A stretch of DNA of 19,195 bases from contig JAADIK010000174.1 in NCBI GenBank assembly GCA_013151365.1, forward strand, positions 1-19,195. Direction: 5' to 3'. Both the position numbers and the translations under genes were made by a program. Source of the stretch: Deltaproteobacteria bacterium (GTDB lineage Bacteria; Desulfobacterota; Desulfobulbia; Desulfobulbales; Desulfobulbaceae). This document shows positions 7,751 to 15,070 of the stretch, one piece after another (the stretch's first letter is position 1; every line of letters begins with the position of its first letter). Below the pieces are notes generated by a model that made no database searches, was not told the DNA's origin, and was given only the letters and a program-made list of their open reading frames with translations.

Positions 7751-8926
7751 ATGGAAAATCGGCGTGTTCTCCCGACCTGGGCCTTGATCATGGTTGTCTT
7801 CAGTTTCGTTATTCTGCCGAGCCTTCCTGCCGGGGCCTATACCATCTTGACCCCGCCCACAGGAAAAAAATTGCTGGTTCGTGCCCGGCGCGGGGCTGCC
7901 AGCCTGGTTATCCGGGCCGCGGATAATGGTGAGCGCCGGTCATTGCAGGTCGGGAGGGTTACCGGCCGGCAGGGTACGATCGAGCCTCTGGTCCCGGCCG
8001 GCTCGTGGCAGAAAGACGGTTCGTACTATGTCCATTATGAACTGTCCCTGAAAAAGGGAATCAATACCTTCGTCATCAAGCCCGGTGACAAAAAAGTTAT
8101 TGTCAGGTACCGGTCCCAACCGACCATGCCGCCGTTTGGCTCGAGCGACTCCGGGCTCTATCTCTTTCACCGCAACGAGGTGGTGCCCGCGGCGTGCAGC
8201 GGCTGCCATGATCGGAAATTGTCGGCCGATTCCGGCCTGGAGATGAAAGAACTCGAAAAGAATTCTAATTTCTCCCCGGTCTGTTTTTCCTGTCATCGCC
8301 GGTTGGTCAACGGCAACAAGTGGCTGCATGGCCCGTCGGCCAATCTGGACTGTCTGGCCTGCCATCGTCGTGGTGAGGGCAACAAGAAACTTGCCGTGCC
8401 GACGGGCCGGGTACCCAATATCTGCTACCGGTGTCATGTCAACGAAAGAAAATGGAAGTCAAAGGCCTATATTCATGGTCCGATCCGGATCGGCGACTGC
8501 ACGGTCTGTCACGATCCCCACGGCGCCAGTTATAAGTTCGAGCTTTGGGCGGACCCAAAGACCGGTCTCTGCGTAGCCTGTCATACTGACAAACGGCAAA
8601 GCGTGGAAAAAACCCCGGGTTTTCACCGCCACGGTATTGTCGTAGGCAGTGGTTGCGGGGCGTGTCACGACCCTCATGCCAGTGACTATCCGTTCCAGCT
8701 TTACAAGCCTATCAACAAGCTCTGCGCCGGCTGCCATCTCCGTCTGCAGGGAGTGACCAGCGGCCACCCGGTGGGCGGCCATCCCCTGTCGGGCAAGCCT
8801 GACCCCCGGCATAAGGGCCGTGAGCTTTCCTGCGCCAGCTGTCATAATCCCCACGGGTCGAACTATCAATATTTACTGATCGGAAGCCCGCTCGGCGGTA
8901 ATGTCTGCACTAAATGTCATCATTAA
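7751..8926 (+). CDS. Decaheme c-type cytochrome with doubled CXXCH motifs and N-terminal beta-rich domain
   Basis: This is an exported multiheme cytochrome of 391 aa. ATG 7751 is chosen because AGGA lies 5 nt upstream and the product then begins with a compact signal peptide ending near LPAGA (about residue 28). Residues about 30-135 contain no heme site and look like a beta-sandwich (Ig-like) domain. Ten CXXCH motifs follow, beginning at Cys149, 178, 201, 225, 250, 274, 302, 325, 361 and 386. Several are of the CxxCHDPHGS type found in doubled-CXXCH (NrfB/NapC-like) cytochromes. No lipobox is seen, so the mature protein is periplasmic or secreted. It heads the electron-transfer locus and overlaps or abuts the NHL gene. 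A role as a partner of the OmcS-like cytochrome is inference. Confidence 0.9.
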   Translation: MENRRVLPTWALIMVVFSFVILPSLPAGAYTILTPPTGKKLLVRARRGAASLVIRAADNGERRSLQVGRVTGRQGTIEPLVPAGSWQKDGSYYVHYELSLKKGINTFVIKPGDKKVIVRYRSQPTMPPFGSSDSGLYLFHRNEVVPAACSGCHDRKLSADSGLEMKELEKNSNFSPVCFSCHRRLVNGNKWLHGPSANLDCLACHRRGEGNKKLAVPTGRVPNICYRCHVNERKWKSKAYIHGPIRIGDCTVCHDPHGASYKFELWADPKTGLCVACHTDKRQSVEKTPGFHRHGIVVGSGCGACHDPHASDYPFQLYKPINKLCAGCHLRLQGVTSGHPVGGHPLSGKPDPRHKGRELSCASCHNPHGSNYQYLLIGSPLGGNVCTKCHH

Positions 8927-8930
8927 TGTC

Positions 8931-9626
8931 ATGACGCGGCCCTTGCCGCTGTCGATTCTGGCGCTGTTCCTGGTCTTGGTGCCGGGCTCCGCCCATAGTG
9001 GTGTGCGGCCGACAGAGACGCTCGCCGCCAGGTCCGGCCCGTCGGCCCCGTCGGCAGAAGATATCGCGGCTTCAGCTGAATCTGCGCCTACCGCCGGCCG
9101 GAAAAACAAAATTCAGGTCAAGGTCGTTTCAATCATGACCCGGGATGAGAACGGCCGGGCAATCGGTTTTCCCGGAGCAATTTTCTATGACCGCCGGGCG
9201 CACGAAACCTACGTGGTGGTGGGCGCCGACGGCGGCAAGGTAGTGGTCTACGGAGCCAACGACTTTCCCGAGGTGGCGCTGGGCCGGGGCCGGGGCGCGG
9301 CTGCCCCCCGTGCGCTTTTCGTCGGCCGCGACAACCTGATCTATGTCTGCCAGGGACGAACCGCGACGGAACCGGCCAGAATTACGGTTTTTAATCAGGC
9401 ATTTTTTCCGGTCAAGGAGTTCCCCCTTGTGGGCATGCCGAAGACGAAAAATTTTGTCCCCACCTCTATTGCGGTCAATCGGGCCGGCTTGATCTATGTG
9501 GCCGGGCTGAATAGCCGCGGCGTTCTGGTTCTGGATAAAAACGGCAAATTTTCCCACTGGTTGAAGCCTATGGGCATGGTTTTTAACCAGTCCGCCCCTA
9601 CCGCGGTCGGCAAGGCGGCCGTATAA
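8931..9626 (+). pseudogene. NHL-repeat beta-propeller protein, N-terminal half (frameshifted gene)
   Basis: From ATG 8931 the frame encodes a signal peptide (MTRPLPLSILALF...GSAHS) and propeller blades such as GAIFYDRRAHETYVVVGADG, then ends at TAA 9624-9626. The rest of the propeller continues in the frame one base back (open from 9587 to 10306). An in-frame ATG at 8901 lies inside the cytochrome gene and would bury the signal peptide. The gene follows the cytochrome stop by 4 bp, implying translational coupling. Restoring one base near 9618-9623 would join the halves as ...GKAAV-INKDKSG. The family forms extracytoplasmic six-bladed propellers. In the Geobacter OmcS system a propeller (OscD, from memory) maintains the filaments. 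Sequencing error or true decay cannot be told apart here. Confidence 0.8.
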
Positions 9627-10306
9627 ATAAAGATAAATCCGGGCAGAAGGAGAAGGTTCGCCCGGAACCGCAGATTGATCTTTCGGGCCTGCCGGTGGAA
9701 CTGCGGCCCCGGTCCGTCAAGGGTTATCCCCGGGTGAATGAGCCCGTGCTCGGACCGGTGCAGGTGATCGATATCAAGATCGACTCCCATGGGGATCTCT
9801 TCCTTCTCAGTGAGGAAACCAGCAAGGTCTATGTCTATAATCCGTCCGAGGAACTGCTCTATTCGTTCGGCAAAAAGGGTGGTTCGTTCGGCAAGCTGAG
9901 CCGTCCCCGGGGGCTGGCTATTGATGAAAAAAGACAAGCGATCTTTGTGGCGGACTACATGCGCCATACCATCCTCATCTATGATATCAGCGGTAGGTTT
10001 ATGTATGAGTTCGGCGGCATGGGCGTCAGCCCCGGTTGGTTCCGCTATCCCACCCGGCTGGCCCTGAACGGCGAGGACCAGCTTATGGTCTCCGATCTTT
10101 TTAACAAACGGGTCCAGGTCCTTAATGTCCGGTTTGCTTATAAGTTCCCACTTTTTCGGGTCCCGTTCGTTTTCGACAGGAGCCGGGATCAGAATGAACC
10201 CCGGTCCATGAAGACCAGTGAGATGCGACAGTATCTGGGGCCCGGGTTTGAGCCCGGCCAGCAGGCGGAGGTCAGGGAGCATGCCGGTCCCGCCGGCACC
10301 ATTTGA
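9587..10306 (+). pseudogene. NHL-repeat beta-propeller protein, C-terminal half (frameshifted gene)
   Basis: This frame is open from 9587, and the first possible start is GTG 9695, which lacks a signal peptide. It contains clear NHL blades: VIDIKIDSHGDLFLLSEET, then GKLSRPRGLAIDEKRQAIFV and FRYPTRLALNGEDQLMVSD. Blade spacing is regular and the codon bias matches the upstream half, so the coding sequence has been under selection until recently. It ends in a polar tail after YLGPGFEPGQQ. It is the continuation of the 8931-9626 reading frame after a one-base loss. Alone it would make an unexported partial propeller. Confidence 0.8.
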
Positions 10307-10700
10307 TCACCGGCGGCCTGACTTTCGGTCGATGTCTCTCTGTGTCAAGGCGGCAACGAGGTTGATTGTCCTGGGGGGCAACAAGTTGTCACCGCAGCCG
10401 ATCCGCCATTATCGGGTGCCCCTGAGGGCGGCGCGGTGAAGGCCGTAGGATATCCGGCAATATGCAAATTTCATACATTGCATGAAATATCCCTCAATCC
10501 GTTACGGATACAAGTAGTATGTCTGTGGGAGGAGGCTTGGTCACCCGAAGATGGAGCGCGGCTTGGTGGTTACGTTTGTGAAATCCGGGTAACGCTCTGG
10601 CGACGTAATTGTAATTCAAAGACCACGCTGCTGGACCTCAAGCCGCCGATTTGCGGTCGGCAGGGCCGTCGAAATTGAAAGAGAAATGCTTAGCTCCGGT
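10307..10700. other. Intergenic region between NHL gene and sigma-54 promoter, no gene seen
   Basis: About 390 bp with no supported reading frame; translations are of low complexity and carry no family motif. It contains a hairpin, ATTTCAT (10468-10474) with ATGAAAT (10482-10488), and a short palindrome, ATCCG-TTA-CGGAT, near 10497-10509. Such sites could bind an activator of the sigma-54 promoter just downstream, but no known binding motif is recognised. Confidence 0.4.
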
Positions 10701-10708
10701 CTGGATTC

Positions 10709-10725
10709 TGGCTTGTATCTTGCAA
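10709..10725 (+). promoter_or_regulatory. Sigma-54 (-24/-12) promoter candidate of the OmcS-like cytochrome gene
   Basis: TGGCTTGTATCTTGCAA has GG at 10710-10711 and GC at 10722-10723 with a 10-nt gap, TGGC at -24 and TTGCA at -12, a close match to the RpoN consensus. It would give a leader of about 300 nt before ATG 11037. The site at 7702-7717 shares TTGCAAG at the same position. Confidence 0.6.
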
Positions 10726-10824
10726 GCTAATAAGTTGTAAAATAAAGTAAAAATGGTTTGTTTTGATTCGGGGTGGTCTGGCTTGTGTGCCGGTCTGTTT
10801 CGTACCATTTGAAAAATAAAAAAC

Positions 10825-10853
10825 TTGTCGCGGGATTGAATTGGTGCTATAGG
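10825..10853 (+). promoter_or_regulatory. Weak sigma-70-like promoter candidate upstream of the OmcS-like gene
   Basis: TTGTCG (10825-10830) and TATAGG (10848-10853) are 17 nt apart; each matches four of six consensus positions. If used, transcription would begin near 10860 and the 18-bp palindrome would lie just inside the transcript, a typical repressor position. This is an alternative or an addition to the sigma-54 site. Confidence 0.3.
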
Positions 10854-10887
10854 AAAGAAAAATAAGAATAACAATGTTGGATGTATA

Positions 10888-10905
10888 TACAATACATGTA
10901 TTGTA
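10888..10905. promoter_or_regulatory. 18-bp perfect palindrome, candidate operator
   Basis: TACAATACATGTATTGTA is self-complementary over all 18 bases and lies 131 bp upstream of the OmcS-like start codon, in AT-rich DNA. Its length and symmetry fit a dimeric transcription-factor site. I do not recognise it as the box of a named regulator. Confidence 0.55.
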
Positions 10906-11036
10906 CGATATTTTAAGGTACGTCAAATAAGGACATAACCTTGATTTCGCATGACAGCCGACTGTGGGCGGCCGGGAAGAGAGGGCACGGTTCCTGGAAG
11001 GACAACGATTAAGAGAAAAAGAGGAGGAGGAACGGA

Positions 11037-12227
11037 ATGAGGTTGGAGAAGATCAAAAAAACTTACCTGGTCGCGGCGGCGGCATTGGGGGTGGGGGCGA
11101 TGATATGTCTGCCCCGATTTGCCTCGGCTGCCGCACAGGGTCCCTGCTCTGACTGCCACACCATGCATAACAGTCAGAACGGCGCGCCCATGACCTACAA
11201 TGGTTCCACTACGCCCAACGATACCCTGTTGCGTGGCAACTGTATCCAGTGTCACACCGGTACCAATGACGGCTCGAACACGATTCCCTATGTGTACTCG
11301 GGAACAACGGCTCCCACGTACGGTCTGACCGGCAATACCTTGGCCGGCGGCAACTTTTACTGGACCGTCAACGGCGGCGGCTCTGCCGGCGGCGGCGATC
11401 CTGTTTCTGCGGGCGGCGGCCATGATGTCGATATGCTTGGCGCGGCTTTTCCTACCTTGACATCTCCTCCCGGGGATTCGGACGCTACCTCCTGGTCCAC
11501 GAGGGTTGCGGCGCAGACCGATATGGTGTCCGGTTATAATCTGACCTGCGCCGGTACCGCCGGCTGTCATGGTGACCGGACCCAGACCAATAATTTCAGT
11601 GCCGTGCACGGAGCCCATCATACCGACGATTCGGGTGGGATTACGGGTGCGACCGTCGGCCTCAGCTTCCGTTTCCTCAAAGGGGTTCTGGGGACCGAGG
11701 AGGATGATGCGCCCTCGACCACCTCGCACCGCTGGGAATATCAGCCTGACTCCACTCACCACAACGAGTACAAGGGCGCTGATCGGTCCGCTGATTCTGC
11801 TGTCGACACCACCACTATCAGTTCGCTCTGCGCCCAGTGCCATGGCGCCTTTCACAACAGCGCCGGCACCTACACCGGTGTTCAGGGGATCCAGGGTTCC
11901 GGTGCAACTATGGCCTCGCCGTGGATCAGGCATCCCACCGATTACGACATGAACAACAAGGGGGGTACCACCGAGTATGCCGCTTACACCGTTTATGACC
12001 CCATGGTGCCAGTCGGTCATAGCACGTTAAACGGCACGACAAGCGACTCCACCGCGTATGGTGATGCGGGTGGAGCTATCGTGATGTGCATTTCCTGCCA
12101 CCGGGCTCACGGTTCGCCATATGCCGACCTGTTGCGCTGGGATTACAGCCTGATAACGGTTGGCACGACCGGCGCTGGTGCCGGAACCGGTTGCTTCAAG
12201 TGTCATTCGACCAAGGACGGCGTCTGA
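11037..12227 (+). CDS. OmcS-like hexaheme c-type cytochrome, candidate extracellular nanowire subunit
   Basis: The product has 396 aa from ATG 11037, with a strong GAGGAGGAGG ribosome site. A signal peptide ends near SAAA (about residue 33). Canonical heme sites begin at Cys37 (CSDCHTMHNS), Cys69 (CIQCH), Cys265 (CAQCHGAFHNS), Cys351 (CISCHRAHGS) and Cys386 (CFKCH at the extreme C-terminus). Between sites two and four lies CAGTAGCH (171-178), a CX5CH. The order and flanks match my recollection of Geobacter OmcS (CxGCHTMHNS first, a CxxCHDPHG third, CxxCHRAHAS fifth, CNKCH last), as does the size (OmcS about 432 aa). The long Gly/Ser/Thr-rich stretches suit an extracellular protein. It stands alone between its promoter region and a terminator, as expected for a highly expressed structural subunit. 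Polymerisation itself is inference. Confidence 0.88.
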   Translation: MRLEKIKKTYLVAAAALGVGAMICLPRFASAAAQGPCSDCHTMHNSQNGAPMTYNGSTTPNDTLLRGNCIQCHTGTNDGSNTIPYVYSGTTAPTYGLTGNTLAGGNFYWTVNGGGSAGGGDPVSAGGGHDVDMLGAAFPTLTSPPGDSDATSWSTRVAAQTDMVSGYNLTCAGTAGCHGDRTQTNNFSAVHGAHHTDDSGGITGATVGLSFRFLKGVLGTEEDDAPSTTSHRWEYQPDSTHHNEYKGADRSADSAVDTTTISSLCAQCHGAFHNSAGTYTGVQGIQGSGATMASPWIRHPTDYDMNNKGGTTEYAAYTVYDPMVPVGHSTLNGTTSDSTAYGDAGGAIVMCISCHRAHGSPYADLLRWDYSLITVGTTGAGAGTGCFKCHSTKDGV

Positions 12228-12254
12228 AAACAGAAGGAGATATGCTCCTGCAAC

Positions 12255-12290
12255 AAAAAAAAACCATCCCCCGGGGGATGGTTTTTTTTT
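12255..12290. terminator. Strong bidirectional rho-independent terminator after the OmcS-like gene
   Basis: The 18-nt palindrome CCATCCCCCGGGGGATGG (12264-12281) is preceded by nine A residues and followed by nine T residues, with another T-run from 12292. The A and T tracts extend the stem and allow termination on both strands. It isolates the OmcS-like gene from the barrel operon. Confidence 0.93.
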
Positions 12291-12491
12291 GTTTTTTTAT
12301 CCGGGCGAAGAGGGGGTGAGGATGGGGAGGATTCGTCTTCCGGTCATTGCCTCTCTCCGGAATCCGTGATGGCTTGAGGTGGCATTCTGTGCAATATATG
12401 GAATTTATTGTATTATTGCTAAGTAAACGCGTTTCCTGGTCTTCGCCGCGCCGCCCTGCTGTCCGCCCGGGAACGACGCATTTACTCCGTT

Positions 12492-12534
12492 GGCAACTCG
12501 TTGATATCACACCATGATAATCAACATCGTTGCC
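12492..12534. other. Long structured hairpin in non-coding DNA
   Basis: GGCAAC (12492-12497) pairs with GTTGCC (12529-12534), and GTTGATATCA (12500-12509) pairs with TGATAATCAAC (12515-12525) with one bulged A, around the loop CACCA. The total is about 16 base pairs in 43 nt. No T-run follows. It could be part of a small RNA, an mRNA leader or a repeat; I recognise no family. Confidence 0.5.
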
Positions 12535-12653
12535 GCCTTGCATCTGCACAGTTCTCGAACGCTCACTAATTCAGGTCTCTGTCCGGCGGCTGAGGAATGT
12601 GCCGTATTTTATCTTCAATTTTATCAGGTTATTCAACATTTCCCGTTCATTTA

Positions 12654-12682
12654 TTGATTGACTTCAAATGTATTTCTATGAT
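12654..12682 (+). promoter_or_regulatory. Sigma-70-like promoter candidate of the barrel operon
   Basis: TTGATT (12654-12659) and TATGAT (12677-12682) are 17 nt apart. It is the best promoter-like match before the barrel gene, and would give a leader of about 270 nt. No sigma-54 match was found in this gap, so the export genes may be controlled separately from the cytochromes. Confidence 0.42.
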
Positions 12683-12876
12683 TTATTGATTCTGTAGTGT
12701 CACCAATAGTACAAACCGGGTTCGGTCGCCGATTTACGGCCCAAGCCTGATCCTCACCCGACCCGCTGGATTTCTGCCTGATGACGGAGAGAAAAAATGG
12801 GGCAATGGCGGCGAGGCATGGTGCTCGTCCGGTGGAGGGGCGCGCTGGTTTCGGGTGCCATGTTTTACCCTGAGAA

Positions 12877-12894
12877 AAAGGTGCCGGCACCTTT
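12877..12894. repeat. 18-bp perfect palindrome AAAGGTGCCGGCACCTTT
   Basis: The sequence is self-complementary over 18 bases, 68 bp before the barrel start. AAAGGTGCC..GGCACCTTT palindromes recur as dispersed elements in many bacterial genomes. It may be a repeat of this type, an operator or a leader hairpin. Confidence 0.55.
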
Positions 12895-12961
12895 GCTGTG
12901 ATTTATTCAACAGGGTAGGCGGCCCACCGGCGGCCTCCCCCCGACTTTATTCATCGTTGAT

Positions 12962-15070
12962 TTGAAAGAGACTACTCGATACAGGGCAGGGTTACTGCCG
13001 ATCGCAGTACTTGTCTGCGCCTGCATTTTGACGGCCGAGCCCGGTGCGGCCAAACCGCTCAGCCTGGCTGCGTCGTGGCGTACCGATATCTCCGGCCAGG
13101 ACACCTCACAGAAGACCATGCAGAGGTACCTTCAGAGATATTATCTCCAGTGGACTCCCCTGATATCAGAGGCAATCGGACTCAATGCCGATATGGATTA
13201 CAATCAGAGCTGGGCAACCGGGCGGGGCACCAGGGAAATGATATCGCCCCGTCTGAACCTGAATGTGCACAATGATATTTTTCTGGCCCGGTTATCCGGC
13301 TATGTCAACAGTATTCACGGTACCGACAGGGCGGACCTCCTGACCCGCTCCTGGGAGACCAGTCTCGCCAGCGCCTGGGACTATCGCTGGTGGCCAGCCC
13401 TGGAGGTGAGAACGGGCGGCAGCCGGGTGGACAACGGGGCAACCGTTCATACTATCAACAGTGACAGCAATTGGCGGGAATTGCTTACCAGCTGGAACTA
13501 TAATAAAAAACTCAAGCTCAACTACAATTACTATAAATCTTTGAATACCGACGACGTAGGGCACAGTGAGACCGACCAGGTCCGGCACTTCGGCCGTCTT
13601 GCGTACCAGGACCGATTCTGGCGCAACCGCGTCATGTTTCATTTTTCTCAGCAGATCGACCGGACAAATATCGATTTTGCCGCCCGGACCGGTGCCGGGG
13701 GGACCGCGTTGGTGCCGGTTCCCGTCTCCCAGGCTATGGCTGGTGACGATGCCACTCCGGAAACCGGTACTCTGCCGTCCCTCCCGGCCCTGATTGACGG
13801 AGACACCTCAACGTCCGCAGTGAGCATCAGTTTCGGCAAGCCGGTCAACCTGGCCATTATGACGAATCTGCAGCCCGTCAATACCATTTATGTGTACACG
13901 ACCAAGGATGACGCCCTGCTCACCGCCGATACCTCGTCTCTGAGGTGGGACCTGTATTCCAGTGATGACGGCACGACCTGGAAAAAGGAAATCACCGATG
14001 CCGGGACGGTCTTCAATAAGGATGAGTTCCGTTTCGAGGTCAATGCGGGCGGGGTCAAGGGGGTCTATCTCAAGCTGGTGGTGACCGGCTGGCCGGCTTC
14101 CCTGGATGTGCGGGTTACCGAGCTGGAGGCGTATCGGCGGCTGGCCGGCGATAATGGTCACGTTTCGAACCGGCAGCTCACCACCAACTACAAGACCGAC
14201 TTGGGACTGGGTCTCAATCCGACTACGGACACCCGGTTCGCCTATACCCTTTCATGGAGCAGAAATGACAGTAACCAGGGCAATGACCGGGACCGTCTTG
14301 ATCAGTCGGCCGTTTTCAAATGGCTGTACAACCGGTATTTCCAGCCGAGCGTGACAGTAAACAGTACCATTGAAAACAATTCAGAGAGTGACGACCGGGA
14401 ATCCCGCAGCTATGGCCTGACCATTTTTTCCCGGCCCCTCGATACCCTGGAGTCAAGCCTGGGACTCACCCGCTACGAGAGTTATAAAGACGGTCAACGG
14501 CTATCGACCAATCATACCATCAACTGGCTTAATTCGGCCACTCTCTATCCCGGCCTGACCTCCGATTTTGATCTGTACCTGAATTTCAATACCAACGAGA
14601 AAACGGACCGGAGTAGTCATTACCTCGGGGCAAGTCTGAGAATGACTTCGCGGATGCGCGATAACCTTGTGGTTGACCTGGTTACCGATTATAATGCTGC
14701 TGATGTTAGCTCCATCGGCACCTCCAACAGTGGCAGCCGGTCGGAGGGCAACACCTCGATCCAGGCAAACTACCGGCCATCGGATATGCTTGCCTTTCTG
14801 TTTCAGGGCACCCTGGGGTATGGTGACGGCGGGGATAAACGCTCATCGATGCTGTTCGACAGCCAGCTTTCCGTGCTGCGAACGAATAAGACTCACGTGA
14901 CCCTGGGGTACAGGTTGAATGCAATACAGGAAGAGACGATCAATAGTTTTAATTTTAAGTGGAGCTGGAACCTGAGTGGCTACCTGACGCTCGATACAAA
15001 CGCCAACTACTTAATGATGGAAGAAGGGGACTCATGGAACTTAAATGCACGCCTCAACGCAAGTTTTTAG
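12962..15070 (+). CDS. Outer-membrane beta-barrel protein with inserted discoidin-like domain
   Basis: The product has 702 aa. The start is set at TTG 12962 because it gives a basic N-terminus and a hydrophobic signal sequence (about residues 11-30); no ATG or GTG start and no clear ribosome site is seen, so the start is uncertain. Residues about 35-240 and 400-702 alternate polar and aromatic residues as in transmembrane beta-strands, and the chain ends NARLNASF, with the terminal Phe typical of BAM substrates. Between them, residues about 275-395 look like an F5/8 type C (discoidin) domain: LIDGDTST, SLRWDLYSSDDGTTWK and VKGVYLKLVVTGW. There are no heme motifs. It overlaps the next gene by 37 bp. 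It is probably the outer-membrane pore or anchor of the system, by analogy with porin-cytochrome loci. Confidence 0.82.
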   Translation: MKETTRYRAGLLPIAVLVCACILTAEPGAAKPLSLAASWRTDISGQDTSQKTMQRYLQRYYLQWTPLISEAIGLNADMDYNQSWATGRGTREMISPRLNLNVHNDIFLARLSGYVNSIHGTDRADLLTRSWETSLASAWDYRWWPALEVRTGGSRVDNGATVHTINSDSNWRELLTSWNYNKKLKLNYNYYKSLNTDDVGHSETDQVRHFGRLAYQDRFWRNRVMFHFSQQIDRTNIDFAARTGAGGTALVPVPVSQAMAGDDATPETGTLPSLPALIDGDTSTSAVSISFGKPVNLAIMTNLQPVNTIYVYTTKDDALLTADTSSLRWDLYSSDDGTTWKKEITDAGTVFNKDEFRFEVNAGGVKGVYLKLVVTGWPASLDVRVTELEAYRRLAGDNGHVSNRQLTTNYKTDLGLGLNPTTDTRFAYTLSWSRNDSNQGNDRDRLDQSAVFKWLYNRYFQPSVTVNSTIENNSESDDRESRSYGLTIFSRPLDTLESSLGLTRYESYKDGQRLSTNHTINWLNSATLYPGLTSDFDLYLNFNTNEKTDRSSHYLGASLRMTSRMRDNLVVDLVTDYNAADVSSIGTSNSGSRSEGNTSIQANYRPSDMLAFLFQGTLGYGDGGDKRSSMLFDSQLSVLRTNKTHVTLGYRLNAIQEETINSFNFKWSWNLSGYLTLDTNANYLMMEEGDSWNLNARLNASF

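Larger units (their letters stand above)
12296..12960. other. Intergenic region between OmcS-like gene and barrel operon, no gene supported
   Basis: These 665 bp hold no supported gene. Small frames exist, such as a 34-codon one at 12797-12901 with GGAGAG upstream, but they show no family motif. The region contains a long imperfect hairpin, a sigma-70-like promoter and an 18-bp palindrome, each listed separately. Confidence 0.5.

Noticed and set aside
9576..9590. Programmed -1 frameshift in the NHL gene at GGTTTTTAAC
   Set aside because: The codons GTT TTT AAC do not form an X XXY YYZ heptamer, and slipping back one base here runs straight into TAA at 9584.
10436..10678. 80-codon plus-strand frame in the NHL-OmcS gap
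   Set aside because: Start context is poor, composition is unlike neighbouring proteins and no motif is seen; treated as non-coding.
10923..12020. 365-codon minus-strand reading frame opposite the OmcS-like gene
   Set aside because: The Gly/Arg/Val-rich translation mirrors the Gly/Thr/Ser-rich cytochrome codons; the plus strand has a strong ribosome site, a signal peptide and ordered heme motifs.
12797..12901. Small 34-residue reading frame before the barrel gene
   Set aside because: A GGAGAG lies upstream, but the product has no signal, motif or conserved pattern that I can identify; evidence is too weak to call a gene.
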